Shown here piece by piece: positions 14,757 to 24,024 of a stretch of 64,000 nt of DNA (within the stretch, counting starts at the first letter, position 1; each line of letters begins with the position of its first letter). The notes under the pieces are model-generated. The model did not search any database. It was not told where the DNA came from and was given only the letters and a program-made list of their open reading frames with translations. Source of the DNA: DATMAM01 sp035559995. GTDB taxonomy: Bacteria > Desulfobacterota > Binatia > UBA9968. The DNA lies in contig DATMAM010000038.1 of assembly GCA_035559995.1 (NCBI GenBank), positions 124,001-188,000 on the forward strand, written 5' to 3'. The position numbers and the translations under genes were made by a program.

Positions 14757-16007
14757 ATGGGTTGCTCTAGGAGAGGAGCGCGGCTTTTGGCCGCGTCGGC
14801 GGTATGGTTGTGTGCGAGTTTGCCGGCTGAGCCGGCGCGATCGCAAGAGGATGGCATAGAGGCGCTGAAGCGGCAGCTCGCCGAGGTCCAGGAAGTTTTA
14901 AAGAAGGCTCTCGAGCGGATCGATCAGCTGGAGAAGGAGAAGGCCGCGAGCGCGGCGAGGATGGGGCAGGTAGAAAAATCGGTCCAGGCCGTTCAGGGCG
15001 CGCCGTCGGCTCTAAATCCCGCAATCGGGATGGCCATCGACGCCACGGCGGAACATCGGGAAAAAGCGGGAGGCAACTTCAACTTCCGCGCGGCGGAACT
15101 GGCGATTTCAGCTTCGGTGGATCCGTACGCGCGCGCCTATGCATTTATCACGGGGAGCGCCGAAGGCGTGGAAGTCGAGGAGGCCGCGATGGTGACCACG
15201 TCGCTGCCGTGGAATCTCCAGGCGCGCGCCGGGCGCTTCTTCGCGGATTTCGGTCGGCTGGCTAAATTTCATCCCCACGAATATGCCTTCGTCAACACGC
15301 CGCTATCGTTGGAGCGCATCGTGGGCGGAGAATCCAAGGCCGACGGCGTCGAACTGAGCTATCTTTTTCCGACCCCGTTCTTCTTGAGGGCGACCCTCGG
15401 CGGCTACAACAAACTGGGCGCGGAAAATGAGCGCGTCGACGACGCGAAGTTTAGGTCCTGGAGTCGCTTCACTTATCTCGGGAGGCTCCACAGCTATTTC
15501 GATCTTGCCGACAATCACAGCGTCGAGCTCGGAGCGAGCCTCGCGTACACGCCGGACGTGCGTCTGCCGGCGGACTCCCGTGGCGGCCATCGGATTTTGA
15601 GCGGCCTCGATCTCACCTACCGCTATCAGCCCTTGGCGAGCACGCTCTACCAGGGGCTCACGGTGGCGGGGGAGTTTTTCGGCAACAGCGAACGGGTCGA
15701 GCGCGATTCAGGCGTGCGGCGCATGTTCGCCCCGGGCGGTTATGCCTATGCCGAGGCCAAGCTCAGCCGCGAGTGGTCCGCGGGCTTTCTCTTCGACAAC
15801 GCTCCCAGCCTGACTAGCCCGGGAAAGAAGACGAATAGCTACTCGCCGTTTGTCACCTGGAACTTGAGCGAGTTTAACCGCCTGCGCTTCCAGTACAGCT
15901 ATTTTGATGACCGGGTGAGAGAAGAGAAGGAGGAGCGGGGCCATCAGCTCTTTCTCCAGTGGACCACCATCTTGGGCAGCCATACTCACGGCTTTCGCAC
16001 TCGCTAA
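14757..16007 (+). CDS. Predicted outer-membrane porin with N-terminal coiled coil
   Basis: The 416-residue protein has a signal peptide (to about PAEPARSQ, residue 25), a short coiled coil (residues 30-75, heptads such as LKRQLAEVQEVLKKALERI) and then a beta-rich barrel ending in LFLQWTTILGSHTHGFRTR. The coiled coil plus barrel plan is seen in several Gram-negative porin-like families. The ATG at 14757 is preceded by an ideal GAGGAGGT. Being in line with the metal-binding protein, ATPase and permease genes, it is probably the outer-membrane entry for their substrate. Confidence 0.7.
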   Translation: MGCSRRGARLLAASAVWLCASLPAEPARSQEDGIEALKRQLAEVQEVLKKALERIDQLEKEKAASAARMGQVEKSVQAVQGAPSALNPAIGMAIDATAEHREKAGGNFNFRAAELAISASVDPYARAYAFITGSAEGVEVEEAAMVTTSLPWNLQARAGRFFADFGRLAKFHPHEYAFVNTPLSLERIVGGESKADGVELSYLFPTPFFLRATLGGYNKLGAENERVDDAKFRSWSRFTYLGRLHSYFDLADNHSVELGASLAYTPDVRLPADSRGGHRILSGLDLTYRYQPLASTLYQGLTVAGEFFGNSERVERDSGVRRMFAPGGYAYAEAKLSREWSAGFLFDNAPSLTSPGKKTNSYSPFVTWNLSEFNRLRFQYSYFDDRVREEKEERGHQLFLQWTTILGSHTHGFRTR

Positions 16008-16025
16008 CCTGGGAGGAGAGGGAAT

Positions 16026-16958
16026 ATGAAATGCCTTTGGTTGTCTCGTCGCTCGATCGTTTTCGGTTTTCTCGCGATTCTGTTTTGCGTCGCGGGCCGA
16101 GCCGCGCATGCGCAGCCGATTCGCGTGATCACCACGATTCCGGATCTGGCCGATATCGCCAAACAAATCGGCAAGGAGCTGGTCAATGTCGAGAGTCTCG
16201 CGCGCGGTGTCGAATTCATGCACGCGGTCCCGGTCAAACCCAGCTTCGTGCCGAAACTAAACCGCGCCGATGTCCTCGTTGTGATGGGGCTTGATCTCGA
16301 GGCCTCCTGGCTTCCCGCGCTTCTGGAAGTCGCCGGCAATCGCCGGATACTTCCGGGACAGCCGGGCTACATCGATTGTTCGGTCGGCGTGAACGTCATC
16401 GAGGTTCCCGCGCGTCTGGACCGCGCCGAGGGCGATCTCCATCCGAAGGGAAACCCGCACTACAATCTGGACCCTTACAACGGCAAGATCATCGCCGAGA
16501 ATATCGCGGCGGGGTTGGCGCGCAACTTCCCGCAGCACCGGCAGGCTTTTGAAAAAAACCTCAAAGCCTACACGGCCGAGCTGGACCGCTGGACGGCGCG
16601 CTGGGAGGAACTGGCGACGCCTCTCAAGGGCGTCAAGATCGTCACCTATCATCTGGAGTGGAGCTATTTCGCCAGGCGCTTTGGCCTGGAGCCGGTCGGG
16701 ACGATCGAAGTCAAGCCCGGCATCGAGCCCACGCCGAACCATCTGCTCGCCTTGGTGCAGAAGATGCAGCAGGAAAAGGTCAAGCTTATCATTTACGGCC
16801 CGCAGAGCGACCGCTTTCCGCGGCAGCTCGCAAGCCAGACGGGCGCCAAGGCGCTCAAGCTCCCGGATATGGTCGGCGGCGAGCCACGGGCCGACAGCTA
16901 CATCAAGATGATCGATTTCAATATCCGGGCCATGGTGGACGCGGTGAAACAGGGATGA
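16026..16958 (+). CDS. Metal-binding protein of ABC importer (cluster A-I family), second copy
   Basis: The 310-residue product has a signal peptide ending near AAHAQ and the metal-binding receptor fold: IPDLADIAKQIG, His in EFMHAVPVKPS, His in NPHYNLDP, His in VTYHLEWSYFARRFG and a late acidic position in LPDMVGGEPRADSY. The ligand set differs in detail from the first copy at 8604-9629, so the two systems may prefer different metals or conditions. A GGGAGGAGAG upstream of the ATG is a good ribosome site. Confidence 0.88.
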   Translation: MKCLWLSRRSIVFGFLAILFCVAGRAAHAQPIRVITTIPDLADIAKQIGKELVNVESLARGVEFMHAVPVKPSFVPKLNRADVLVVMGLDLEASWLPALLEVAGNRRILPGQPGYIDCSVGVNVIEVPARLDRAEGDLHPKGNPHYNLDPYNGKIIAENIAAGLARNFPQHRQAFEKNLKAYTAELDRWTARWEELATPLKGVKIVTYHLEWSYFARRFGLEPVGTIEVKPGIEPTPNHLLALVQKMQQEKVKLIIYGPQSDRFPRQLASQTGAKALKLPDMVGGEPRADSYIKMIDFNIRAMVDAVKQG

Positions 16959-17002
16959 AGAGCCAGGGCTACCGATATCCGGCGCGTGTGGAGTAGCCGC
17001 GC

Positions 17003-17674
17003 GTGAATGACAATCTCCCGCTAGTCTCACTAAAGGACGCCACGCTCGGCTATAACTCCGATCCCGTCGTGCGAGGCGTGAGTCTGGAAATTTATCCTGG
17101 TGACTTTATCGGTCTTGCCGGGGCGAACGGCTCCGGCAAAACAACCCTGCTCAGAACCATTCTCGGCCTTTTGCCTCCGCTGGGCGGATCGGTGGAGCGC
17201 GGCTGCCCGCTTGCCGATTTCGGATACGTTCCGCAAAGCGCCGCGCTCGATCCCAACTTCCCGCTCAGCGTGGAGGAGATCGTCGAGATGGGCGCATTCG
17301 GCAGGGTGCGGCCTTATCACTTCTGGCCCGAGCGAGAAAAACGCAGAGTGCGGGCGGTTCTCGAGCAGGTGGGGTTGCGGCATCTGCTGCACCGGTCTTT
17401 CTTCTCGCTTTCCGGCGGTCAAAAGCAGCGGGTGCTGATCGCGCGCGCGTTGATGGTCGAGCCAAAAATTCTGATTCTGGACGAACCGCTCTCGGGGGTC
17501 GATCCGGAGTCACAGAAAGCGATCACGGACCTCCTCGTGCGGCTTAACCGCGATCAAGGGCTGGCGGTTTTCTTTTCCAGCCACGATCTCGTGCTGGTGC
17601 GCGCGCTCTCCGACAAAATCCTGCGCGTCGACCGCGGCCGCATCTGGTGGGAGCGCAACGGAGGCGCGCAATGA
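17003..17674 (+). CDS. Metal ABC transporter ATP-binding protein, second system
   Basis: The 223-residue ATPase has Walker A GANGSGKTT, signature LSGGQKQR, Walker B ILILDEP and switch His in SSHD. It starts with GTG at 17003 and its stop overlaps the permease start as ATGA (17671-17674), so the two are translationally coupled. It lacks the His-rich extension of the first system's ATPase. Confidence 0.92.
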   Translation: MNDNLPLVSLKDATLGYNSDPVVRGVSLEIYPGDFIGLAGANGSGKTTLLRTILGLLPPLGGSVERGCPLADFGYVPQSAALDPNFPLSVEEIVEMGAFGRVRPYHFWPEREKRRVRAVLEQVGLRHLLHRSFFSLSGGQKQRVLIARALMVEPKILILDEPLSGVDPESQKAITDLLVRLNRDQGLAVFFSSHDLVLVRALSDKILRVDRGRIWWERNGGAQ

Positions 17675-19110
17675 GCGGCTTTGCGCAGATGTTCGATCCC
17701 TCGTATCTGCTTTTCCCCGCCGTCGTGGCGAGCGTCATTTTAGGGCTGGTTCTGCCGCTGATCGGGGCCTACCTGATACTCAGGCGAGCGGTGTTTTTGG
17801 GTTTGACTTTGCCGCAGGTGGCCGGGGCGGGCCTTGCGTTTACGTTTTGGCTCCAGCAGCTCGGGGTGCTGCCCCATTTGGAAGCGGGCGAGCGGAGCTT
17901 GGGAATTATCGGTTCGCTTGCCTTTACGTTCGTTGCCATGGGGCTTCTCGGCTACCTGGAACGACACGGCAGCGGTTTAGCCGAAGGCCGGCTGGCGGCG
18001 GCTTACGCGCTGGCGGGTGCGCTGACGATCCTTTTTATCGTTTTTAACCCCGCAGGCGAGACGGAGATCCTGAGTCTATTGAAGGGCGAGGTTATCGCGA
18101 TGTCGGGAGCCGACATCAAGGTCATGGCTCTTGTGTTTGGGCTGGTGCTCGTTGGATTGATCTACTTTCGCCGCGAGCTGCTGCTCAGCTCTTTCGATCG
18201 CGACCTGGCTTTTCTTTTGCGCGGCGGCGTCGCCGCTTGGGATCTCCTGCTTTATTTTCTTTCTGGATTGAGCATCGCGGTCGGCGTGATCATGGCGGGT
18301 CCACTGCTGGTTTTCAGCTTCATGGTCTTGCCGCCGTTGGCGGCCAAGGGGATCTCGCGGGGAATGGCCCGGTTTCTCCTTTTGGCCTCGTTGATCGGCG
18401 CGCTGACGGCCCTGCTCGGATTTTATGTTTCGGTGCGACTGGATTGGCCTTTAGGGCCGACGGACGTGACGCTGGGTTGCGCCTTCGTTTTCATCGCTGC
18501 CGGACTGCGGCGCATGCTAGCCAGGACGAGGGCGCTCGTTGTGCTCGCAAGCGCCGTTGTGCTGATCTGGGGCTGCTCGCAGAGGCCGGCGGCGCCGCTG
18601 CCAGCCGCGGAAGCCCTTGCGCCAGAACCTGTGTGGTTGTTCAGAGTAAAAAACACCAGCGGCCTTAGCCTCCGGCTTCCGTCGGCGAATCCGCTGCGGT
18701 CGCTCGCGGAAATGGCGGGAAGACTCTCGCCGGATGCCAGAGCGACGGTCATGGATGCCATGCGCGCGGCGCTGCGCGAGGAGCTCCAGCGGCGCGGCTT
18801 CGTCGTCCGTTTGCCGGAGGAAAAAGACCCCCGGCTTGCCGCAGCTACGCCCGACGCAAAGGCGGCGCCGACGCTCGCGCGCGAAGGAGGCTTCGGTGGC
18901 GCCATGCTCTTTACCGACATTCGCCGATGGGAGACGGACTCGCGCCAGTTCGTGCGCGCGTGGGTCGAGCTTAAGCTCGTGCGCGCGAGCGACGGCGCGC
19001 TTCTATGGGAGAGAACAATCCGGCGCGCGCTTCCGACGCCGGGTGCCGCCGATCTCGGGCAAGCTTACGGCGACGCCGTCAAAGCGCTCCTCGCCGAGGC
19101 GTTTCAATAA
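17671..19110 (+). CDS. Metal ABC permease fused to a C-terminal lipoprotein-like domain
   Basis: Residues 1-280 are an ABC-3 permease (YLILRRAVFLGLTLPQVAGAG near 34-54, LLVFSFMVLPPLAAKG near 212-226). Without a stop the frame runs on through a second hydrophobic segment with a lipobox-like LIWGC (Cys302) and a further 175 residues of soluble domain, with a late ELKLVRASDGALLWERTIRR strand pattern typical of transport-associated lipoproteins. Either this is one 479-residue fusion, or an internal start (ATG at 18514-18516) makes a separate lipoprotein. Normal permeases of the family end near residue 280. Confidence 0.8.
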   Translation: MSGFAQMFDPSYLLFPAVVASVILGLVLPLIGAYLILRRAVFLGLTLPQVAGAGLAFTFWLQQLGVLPHLEAGERSLGIIGSLAFTFVAMGLLGYLERHGSGLAEGRLAAAYALAGALTILFIVFNPAGETEILSLLKGEVIAMSGADIKVMALVFGLVLVGLIYFRRELLLSSFDRDLAFLLRGGVAAWDLLLYFLSGLSIAVGVIMAGPLLVFSFMVLPPLAAKGISRGMARFLLLASLIGALTALLGFYVSVRLDWPLGPTDVTLGCAFVFIAAGLRRMLARTRALVVLASAVVLIWGCSQRPAAPLPAAEALAPEPVWLFRVKNTSGLSLRLPSANPLRSLAEMAGRLSPDARATVMDAMRAALREELQRRGFVVRLPEEKDPRLAAATPDAKAAPTLAREGGFGGAMLFTDIRRWETDSRQFVRAWVELKLVRASDGALLWERTIRRALPTPGAADLGQAYGDAVKALLAEAFQ

Positions 19111-19141
19111 GCCGCGCCGCGGCCTTTCACCCGCCAGCGCG

Positions 19142-19966
19142 CTACCGCTTTGGCCCTTTCTTTTGACTCTTGGGCGTCGCCCGGCTCGGTAGCGTGTCGC
19201 GTGAAGCGTAGATCAGGTAGCTTCCCGCCAAAACAAACGGGATGCTCAGCAACTGTCCCATGTTCAGCCATAGCGCGGCCTCAAACGGGGCCTGATTCTC
19301 CTTTACGAGTTCGATCAAAAAGCGCGCCGAGAACGAGGCGACGAGGCTTGCGCCGAAAAGCCGGCCGGGATGTTCCGTGAGGCTCGTTTTCCAGTACGCG
19401 GCGTACAGAGCGCAAAATATGACAAAGTACGCCGCCGCTTCGTAGAGCATCGCGGGATGGCGCGGGATGTTGTCGACGCGCGCAAACACGACCGCCCATG
19501 GCAAGTTCGACGGGGTGCCGAGAATCTCGGAGTTAAAGAAATTCCCCACGCGGATGAGCGCCGACACCAGCAAAGAAGGCACGCTCAGCCGGTCGGCAAG
19601 CTCGGTGAACGTCATGTCGCGGTATTTTCTGAGATAGAGATAGATCGCGATCAGAACGCCGGCAAAGCCGCCGTGGCTCGCGAGCCCGCCGTGCCAGATC
19701 ATAAGGATTTCCCACGGGCGGGCCAGATAATCGAGAGGCTGGTAAAAAAGTACGTGGCCGAGCCGCGCGCCGATGATCGTCCCGAGAATTAAATGGACCA
19801 GCAAGCTGGAGAGATTCTCGAGCGGCCGCCCTTCGCGCCCGTAAATCTGCGCCATGATTTCGTAGCCGAGAACAAACCCGACGGCGAAAAGGAGCCCGTA
19901 CCAGCGCGGCTGGAAGGGACCCAAAGTAAAAATCTCGGGTGCAACGTCCCAAACGAAGTGATCCAT
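19142..19966 (-). CDS. lgt: Prolipoprotein diacylglyceryl transferase
   Basis: The 274-residue, seven-helix membrane protein moves diacylglycerol from phosphatidylglycerol to the lipobox cysteine of prelipoproteins. Signatures seen: PRWYGLLFAVGF near residue 20, GARLGHVLFYQP (68-79), IWHGGLASHGGFAG (His of the active region, near 89-102), RVGNFFNSEILG (Lgt signature, near 139-150). It converges with the metal operon and lies back to back with the enamidase-like gene. Confidence 0.96.
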   Translation of the reverse strand: MDHFVWDVAPEIFTLGPFQPRWYGLLFAVGFVLGYEIMAQIYGREGRPLENLSSLLVHLILGTIIGARLGHVLFYQPLDYLARPWEILMIWHGGLASHGGFAGVLIAIYLYLRKYRDMTFTELADRLSVPSLLVSALIRVGNFFNSEILGTPSNLPWAVVFARVDNIPRHPAMLYEAAAYFVIFCALYAAYWKTSLTEHPGRLFGASLVASFSARFLIELVKENQAPFEAALWLNMGQLLSIPFVLAGSYLIYASRDTLPSRATPKSQKKGPKR

Positions 19967-20082
19967 GGCGAGAAACAGAATACCACCTCGGCGCGATTAT
20001 GAAAGTTGCCGGGCGGCTTTCTCTGCGATGGCATCTTTGGTATCGTCGTTTGTCGCGGCATCTTCCGGACCGGAGACAGATC

Positions 20083-21255
20083 ATGTCGTCTGTTCTGATC
20101 AAGAATATCGGCGCTCTCGCGACCGGCGACTTCAAAAGGCCGCTGCGTGCCGCCGATTCGATCTACGTCGAGGGCGGGATCATCCGGGAGATCGGCAACG
20201 GCGCCGCCCGCAGCGCCGATTGCACGATCGACGCGCGCGGCATTACCGCGATCCCCGGGCTCATCGATTCGCACTCGCACCCGACGTTCGGCGAGTTCAC
20301 GCCGGCGCAAAATAGCCTCTCGTGGATCACGCACTACATGCACGGCGGCGTCACGGCGCTGATTTCCGCCGGCGAGCTTCACGTGCCGGGATTGCCGCTG
20401 CCGCCGGACCCCGAGACCGCCGTCGCGCTGGCGCTGGTCGCCAAGCGCTGCTTCGACAACCTCCGCCCTTCGGGGGTGAAAGTTTACGCCGGCACGTTGC
20501 TCCTGGTGCCGGGGCTAAAGGAAAAAGACTTTGACACCATCGCCGCCGCCGGAATCCGGCTCGTCAAGTTTATTTTTTACGACTACCGTCTGTTGCCCAA
20601 CGGCGAGGCCGAGCGCTATGTCGAGTGGGCGCACGCAAGGGGAATCAAGGTCAAGATTCACTCGGGCGGCGTTTCGCGCTCCGGCGTGAGCCAAGTCGCC
20701 GGATTTGAAGTTGTGCAGCGCTTGAGGCCCGACGTCGTCGGGCACATCACCGGCGGGCCGATTCCCATGCCCGAGAACGAGGTCGTGCGGATCGTGCGCG
20801 AGACGGATTTCTTTGTCGAGATCTGCAGCTCGGGAAATCTCCGGATGGGGCTTTCTCTCATGCGCGCGGTCAAGGAGAAAAACGCCTTTGATCGCGTTCT
20901 CGTCGGCACCGACACGCCCGGCGGAACCGGAGTGATCCCGCGCGGGATGCTCCGGGAGATCGCTTTCATCTCGTCGGTGGCGGGAGTCGCTCCGGAGATC
21001 GCGCTCGCGATGGCGACCGGGAACGTCGCGCGCGCGCACGGCCTGCCGCAGGGAATCATCGAAGAGGGACGGCCTGCGGACATCGTGCTTATCGACAGGA
21101 TTCAAGGTTCCGCGGCGAAAAACGCGCTGGAGTCGCTGTCGATCGGCGATCTGCCCGGAGTTTCGGTCGTGATGATCGACGGCGAGATTCAGGTTGGCGG
21201 GCGCAGCCAGCAAACGCCGCCACCGGCGCGGCCGGCCACGGTTGGAGGCTGTTAG
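20083..21255 (+). CDS. Enamidase-like amidohydrolase
   Basis: The 390-residue product is a metal-dependent amidohydrolase: HSHP near residue 64 is the first metal-ligand pair, KFIFYD and HSGG/HITGG supply later ligands, and DTPGGTG the catalytic Asp region. The overall text (IKNIGALATGDFKRP at the start, NSLSWITHYMHGGVTALISAGELH, GDLPGVSVVMIDGEI, and an end with TPPPARPA) closely follows enamidase of the anaerobic nicotinate pathway, which hydrolyses 6-oxotetrahydronicotinate. The rest of that pathway is not nearby, so the substrate is probably another cyclic enamide or lactam. ATG at 20083 is the sensible start. It is followed two bases later by the luciferase-like gene. Confidence 0.8.
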   Translation: MSSVLIKNIGALATGDFKRPLRAADSIYVEGGIIREIGNGAARSADCTIDARGITAIPGLIDSHSHPTFGEFTPAQNSLSWITHYMHGGVTALISAGELHVPGLPLPPDPETAVALALVAKRCFDNLRPSGVKVYAGTLLLVPGLKEKDFDTIAAAGIRLVKFIFYDYRLLPNGEAERYVEWAHARGIKVKIHSGGVSRSGVSQVAGFEVVQRLRPDVVGHITGGPIPMPENEVVRIVRETDFFVEICSSGNLRMGLSLMRAVKEKNAFDRVLVGTDTPGGTGVIPRGMLREIAFISSVAGVAPEIALAMATGNVARAHGLPQGIIEEGRPADIVLIDRIQGSAAKNALESLSIGDLPGVSVVMIDGEIQVGGRSQQTPPPARPATVGGC

Positions 21256-21257
21256 AG

Positions 21258-22238
21258 ATGAGCGGACTTTCTTTGGGCGCCGGCCTTTTTCCGACGGAGC
21301 CCCTGCCCAAGATGATCGAACTTGCGAAGCTCGCCGAGGAGTTGGGCTTTAGCCACGTGTGGATCGGCGATTCGCACCTCATCTGGCGCGAGGCTTACGT
21401 CAACATGGCGGCCGCCGCGCTCAATACCTCCAAGGTGAAGCTCGGCACCGGCGTGACGAATCCGCTCACGCGTCACCCTTCGGTGGTCGCCAGCGCCTAT
21501 GCAACCCTGGAGGAGATGGCGCCGGGGCGTTTTGTGCTCGGCATCGGGCTCGGCGACAGCTCGGTCGAGACGATGGGTATGAAGCCCGCGCGCCTTTCGG
21601 ACTTCGCAAGAACGATCGGGCAGATGCGCGACTTGCTCGCGGGCAAAGAGGTCGCTCTCGACACCGGCAGGATTCGCCTCAAGCACCCGACGGGCGCAAA
21701 GATGCCGATCTATGTTGCCGCGAGCGGGCCGAAGATGCTCGAGCTTTCCGGGAGGATCGCCGACGGCGTGATCATTCTCGTCGGCGTCGCCGACGACTAC
21801 ATTCGCCGGGCCCTGGAAAAGATTCGCGCAGGCGCCGAAGCTGCCGGGCGAGCCTTCGGCGAGATCGATTTGGTGCTGTGGGTGCCTTGCGCGGTGTCAG
21901 ACAAGTATCCCGCCAAAGAAGCGGTGAAAGCTCACGTCGCGCGCATCGTCGCGCACCCGCTGCCGTTCGTGCTCGACGAGAAAGAAAAAAAGGTTTTGGC
22001 AGAGATCCGCAGAGCCTACAACTATTACCAGCACATGGAGCAGGGGGCCAGCCAAGCCGAGGTCATCCCCGATTGGCTCGTCGACAAGTTCGCGATCGCG
22101 GGAACGTCAAAAGAGTGCCGCGCTCAAGTCGAGCGGCTGAAGGCGAGCGGCATCAAGCAGCTTGCGATCATCCCCTATGGCGTCGGCGGCGGCGATAGGG
22201 GAGAGACGCTAAAGGCGTTTGCGGAACTGACAGGCTGA
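21258..22238 (+). CDS. Luciferase-like (LLM) flavin/F420-dependent oxidoreductase
   Basis: The 326-residue TIM-barrel protein has the LLM-class pattern: GFSHVWIGDSH, LGTGVTNPLTRHPSVVASAYATLEEMAPGRFVLGIGLGDS and PIYVAASGPKMLELSGRIADGVI. These features are nearest the methylene-tetrahydromethanopterin-reductase-like branch, which often uses F420, though FMN users exist. It starts two bases after the enamidase-like gene, so the two probably act on one compound, the reductase providing or consuming the ring double bond (inference). Confidence 0.85.
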   Translation: MSGLSLGAGLFPTEPLPKMIELAKLAEELGFSHVWIGDSHLIWREAYVNMAAAALNTSKVKLGTGVTNPLTRHPSVVASAYATLEEMAPGRFVLGIGLGDSSVETMGMKPARLSDFARTIGQMRDLLAGKEVALDTGRIRLKHPTGAKMPIYVAASGPKMLELSGRIADGVIILVGVADDYIRRALEKIRAGAEAAGRAFGEIDLVLWVPCAVSDKYPAKEAVKAHVARIVAHPLPFVLDEKEKKVLAEIRRAYNYYQHMEQGASQAEVIPDWLVDKFAIAGTSKECRAQVERLKASGIKQLAIIPYGVGGGDRGETLKAFAELTG

Positions 22239-22568
22239 AGCGCTCAAAGCCGATGTCGCTCTGCTTCCTCGGTAAATCGGGCGCCGCCGGGTCGGGCATC
22301 CGGTCAGGTAGCCGGTCACCACGCCGTTCGCCTGCGCGACATAGGTCGGCGGCGCGGTAGCTTCTCGCAGGCATCGGCCGGATCGCCGGGAAAGTTCCGC
22401 TCCGCGCCGTTGTTCCCGGTTTCTCGGCAGAGCCCGCGGTCGCCTGCCACCGATCCTCCTCCCGGGCCGTAGCGGACGAGAGCCGCGCGACGATCAACGA
22501 GTTTGAGGCATATTCGTCGGCGGAGCCGGGCTCGATCGCGTACAGTCTACGCGCAGGCGCGCCTCACG
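22239..22568. other. Gene-poor stretch, possible acetyltransferase remnant
   Basis: No intact gene is seen. On the minus strand one frame around 22290-22350 reads PPTYVAQANGVVTGYLTGCP, which resembles the central strand of a GNAT acetyltransferase, but neither side continues the fold in that frame. It may be the remnant of a decayed gene; the evidence is one short match. Confidence 0.25.
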
Positions 22569-23159
22569 CTAACGCGACTGGGCCGCTTCGGCGGGCTTTG
22601 TGTTGTCCGGCGGGATGGGAAAAGGAACGTGATTTTTGATCGCGGGAAGGCTTTGCAGGTAAGCCCAAACCGCTTTGAGATCGTCATCGCTCAGCTGTTT
22701 AACGTTAAACCACGGCATCGGCGGCAGGATGTCGCGTCCGTTTGGTTGGCCCTGATGTTTCCCGGTGCGCATCGCGCGGATGAAAGTCTCCTCGCTCCAC
22801 TCGCCGAGTCCAGTCTCCTTATCCGGCGTCAGGTTCATGGCAAAGCTTACGCCCCATGGACCCGCCCACGCGGTCATCATTGAATTGGTGCTTGCAATGG
22901 TATCGTGTTGCTGCCCGGCGGCCGGCGTCCAGACGGGCGGAGGGAGCTTTTCCGGATGGCCGGAGAGAAGGCGCGTCGTATCGGGCAGCGGAATTCCTCC
23001 CGGGCCTTCGACTTTCGGCGAGTGGCAGTCATGACAGCCGCCAAATGCGACGAGATACTTGCCGCGTTCCACCGCAGTCTGGCGGGCCGTGCCGCTTCCG
23101 CCGCAGCCAGCCACAACCAAATGCCCCATCAGGCCAAAAAAAAGAAAAATTCTTCTCAC
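22569..23159 (-). CDS. Cytochrome c lipoprotein
   Basis: The 196-residue product has a lipobox (LVVAGC), a haem motif CHDCH near residue 43 and a distal Met candidate in ILPPMPWFN. The sequence ALRxL..GG..CHDCHSPKVEGPGGIPLPDTTRLLSGHP is typical of periplasmic cytochromes c that accept electrons from dehydrogenases. The GTG start at 23157-23159 is preceded by AGGAGGAGGC; a longer TTG start would include this ribosome site. It may serve the sorbosone-dehydrogenase-like protein nearby, but they are on opposite strands. Confidence 0.8.
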   Translation of the reverse strand: MRRIFLFFGLMGHLVVAGCGGSGTARQTAVERGKYLVAFGGCHDCHSPKVEGPGGIPLPDTTRLLSGHPEKLPPPVWTPAAGQQHDTIASTNSMMTAWAGPWGVSFAMNLTPDKETGLGEWSEETFIRAMRTGKHQGQPNGRDILPPMPWFNVKQLSDDDLKAVWAYLQSLPAIKNHVPFPIPPDNTKPAEAAQSR

Positions 23160-23342
23160 GCCTCCTCCTGCCAATTTTTTGAACTAAGAGGAACTAGCAA
23201 AATCCTCCGCGCCCTTCAAGGAAACGTCCGATACGGTCCGTGCAAAATTCTGCGCCGAAAAAACCGCGCCTCCTTGACGGGCAGGTTCAGCCTACGCTAG
23301 GCTCGAGGCCGCAAGCTCAAAGAGAAGACGGAGTCGGTCCCG

Positions 23343-24011
23343 ATGGCGAAACTGGGCGAAGTTGTGATTGTGGCCAACAGTCCGCAGCGCCTTTCGGCTT
23401 TCTACCGGCAGGTGTTCGAGCTCACGCCGATCGCCGAGAGCGCGGCGCATGTCGTGCTTTCCGACGGCTATGTGAATCTCGTTCTGCGTAAGGATAGCCG
23501 GCTGGCTCCGGGGCTTCACGCGGCACGGTTTCACGTTGAAAACGCAGCGGCGCTGCGCCACAAGCTCGGAGCGAACGCGCAAGATCAGATCGCCGATCCG
23601 GACGGGAACCTGATCGAGGTCGATGAGAAAGAGTTTGTCACCGCCAAAAAGGCAACTCCGTTTCCCATCAGACACCTGGCGCTCTACACGCCCGATCCGC
23701 GCCGCCTGGCGAGCTTTTACGAAAATAACTTGCAGCTAAGGGAGGTCGCGGCCACGGATCGATCATCGATTTTTGTCTCGGACGGCTATTTTAACCTGGC
23801 GCTCCTGTTCGAGCGCCCGGGTGAAGAAAAGCTGGGCCTCAACCACTTTGGCTTTCACGTGAAAGATATCGAGGAGATGCGCGACCGCGCGGAAAAGGCC
23901 GGGATGCCGAGAGGCGACAAGCGGCCGGACCGGATCCCGTTCGCCGAGTATCGCCTGCACGATCCGGAAGGGAACGGCATCGATATCTCGGTGAAAGGGT
24001 GGAAGGCATAG
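23343..24011 (+). CDS. Two-domain VOC (glyoxalase/dioxygenase fold) protein
   Basis: The 222-residue protein has two VOC modules: residues 1-95 (GEVVIVANSPQRLSAFYRQVFE ... DPDGNLIEV) and 108-220 (IRHLALYTPDPRRLASFYENNL ... DPEGNGIDI). The His/Glu metal positions are partly kept (His111, Glu near the end of each module), so a metal-dependent dioxygenase, isomerase or lyase activity is possible. Substrate cannot be told. Confidence 0.82.
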   Translation: MAKLGEVVIVANSPQRLSAFYRQVFELTPIAESAAHVVLSDGYVNLVLRKDSRLAPGLHAARFHVENAAALRHKLGANAQDQIADPDGNLIEVDEKEFVTAKKATPFPIRHLALYTPDPRRLASFYENNLQLREVAATDRSSIFVSDGYFNLALLFERPGEEKLGLNHFGFHVKDIEEMRDRAEKAGMPRGDKRPDRIPFAEYRLHDPEGNGIDISVKGWKA

Positions 24012-24024
24012 GGGCGAGAACTCA

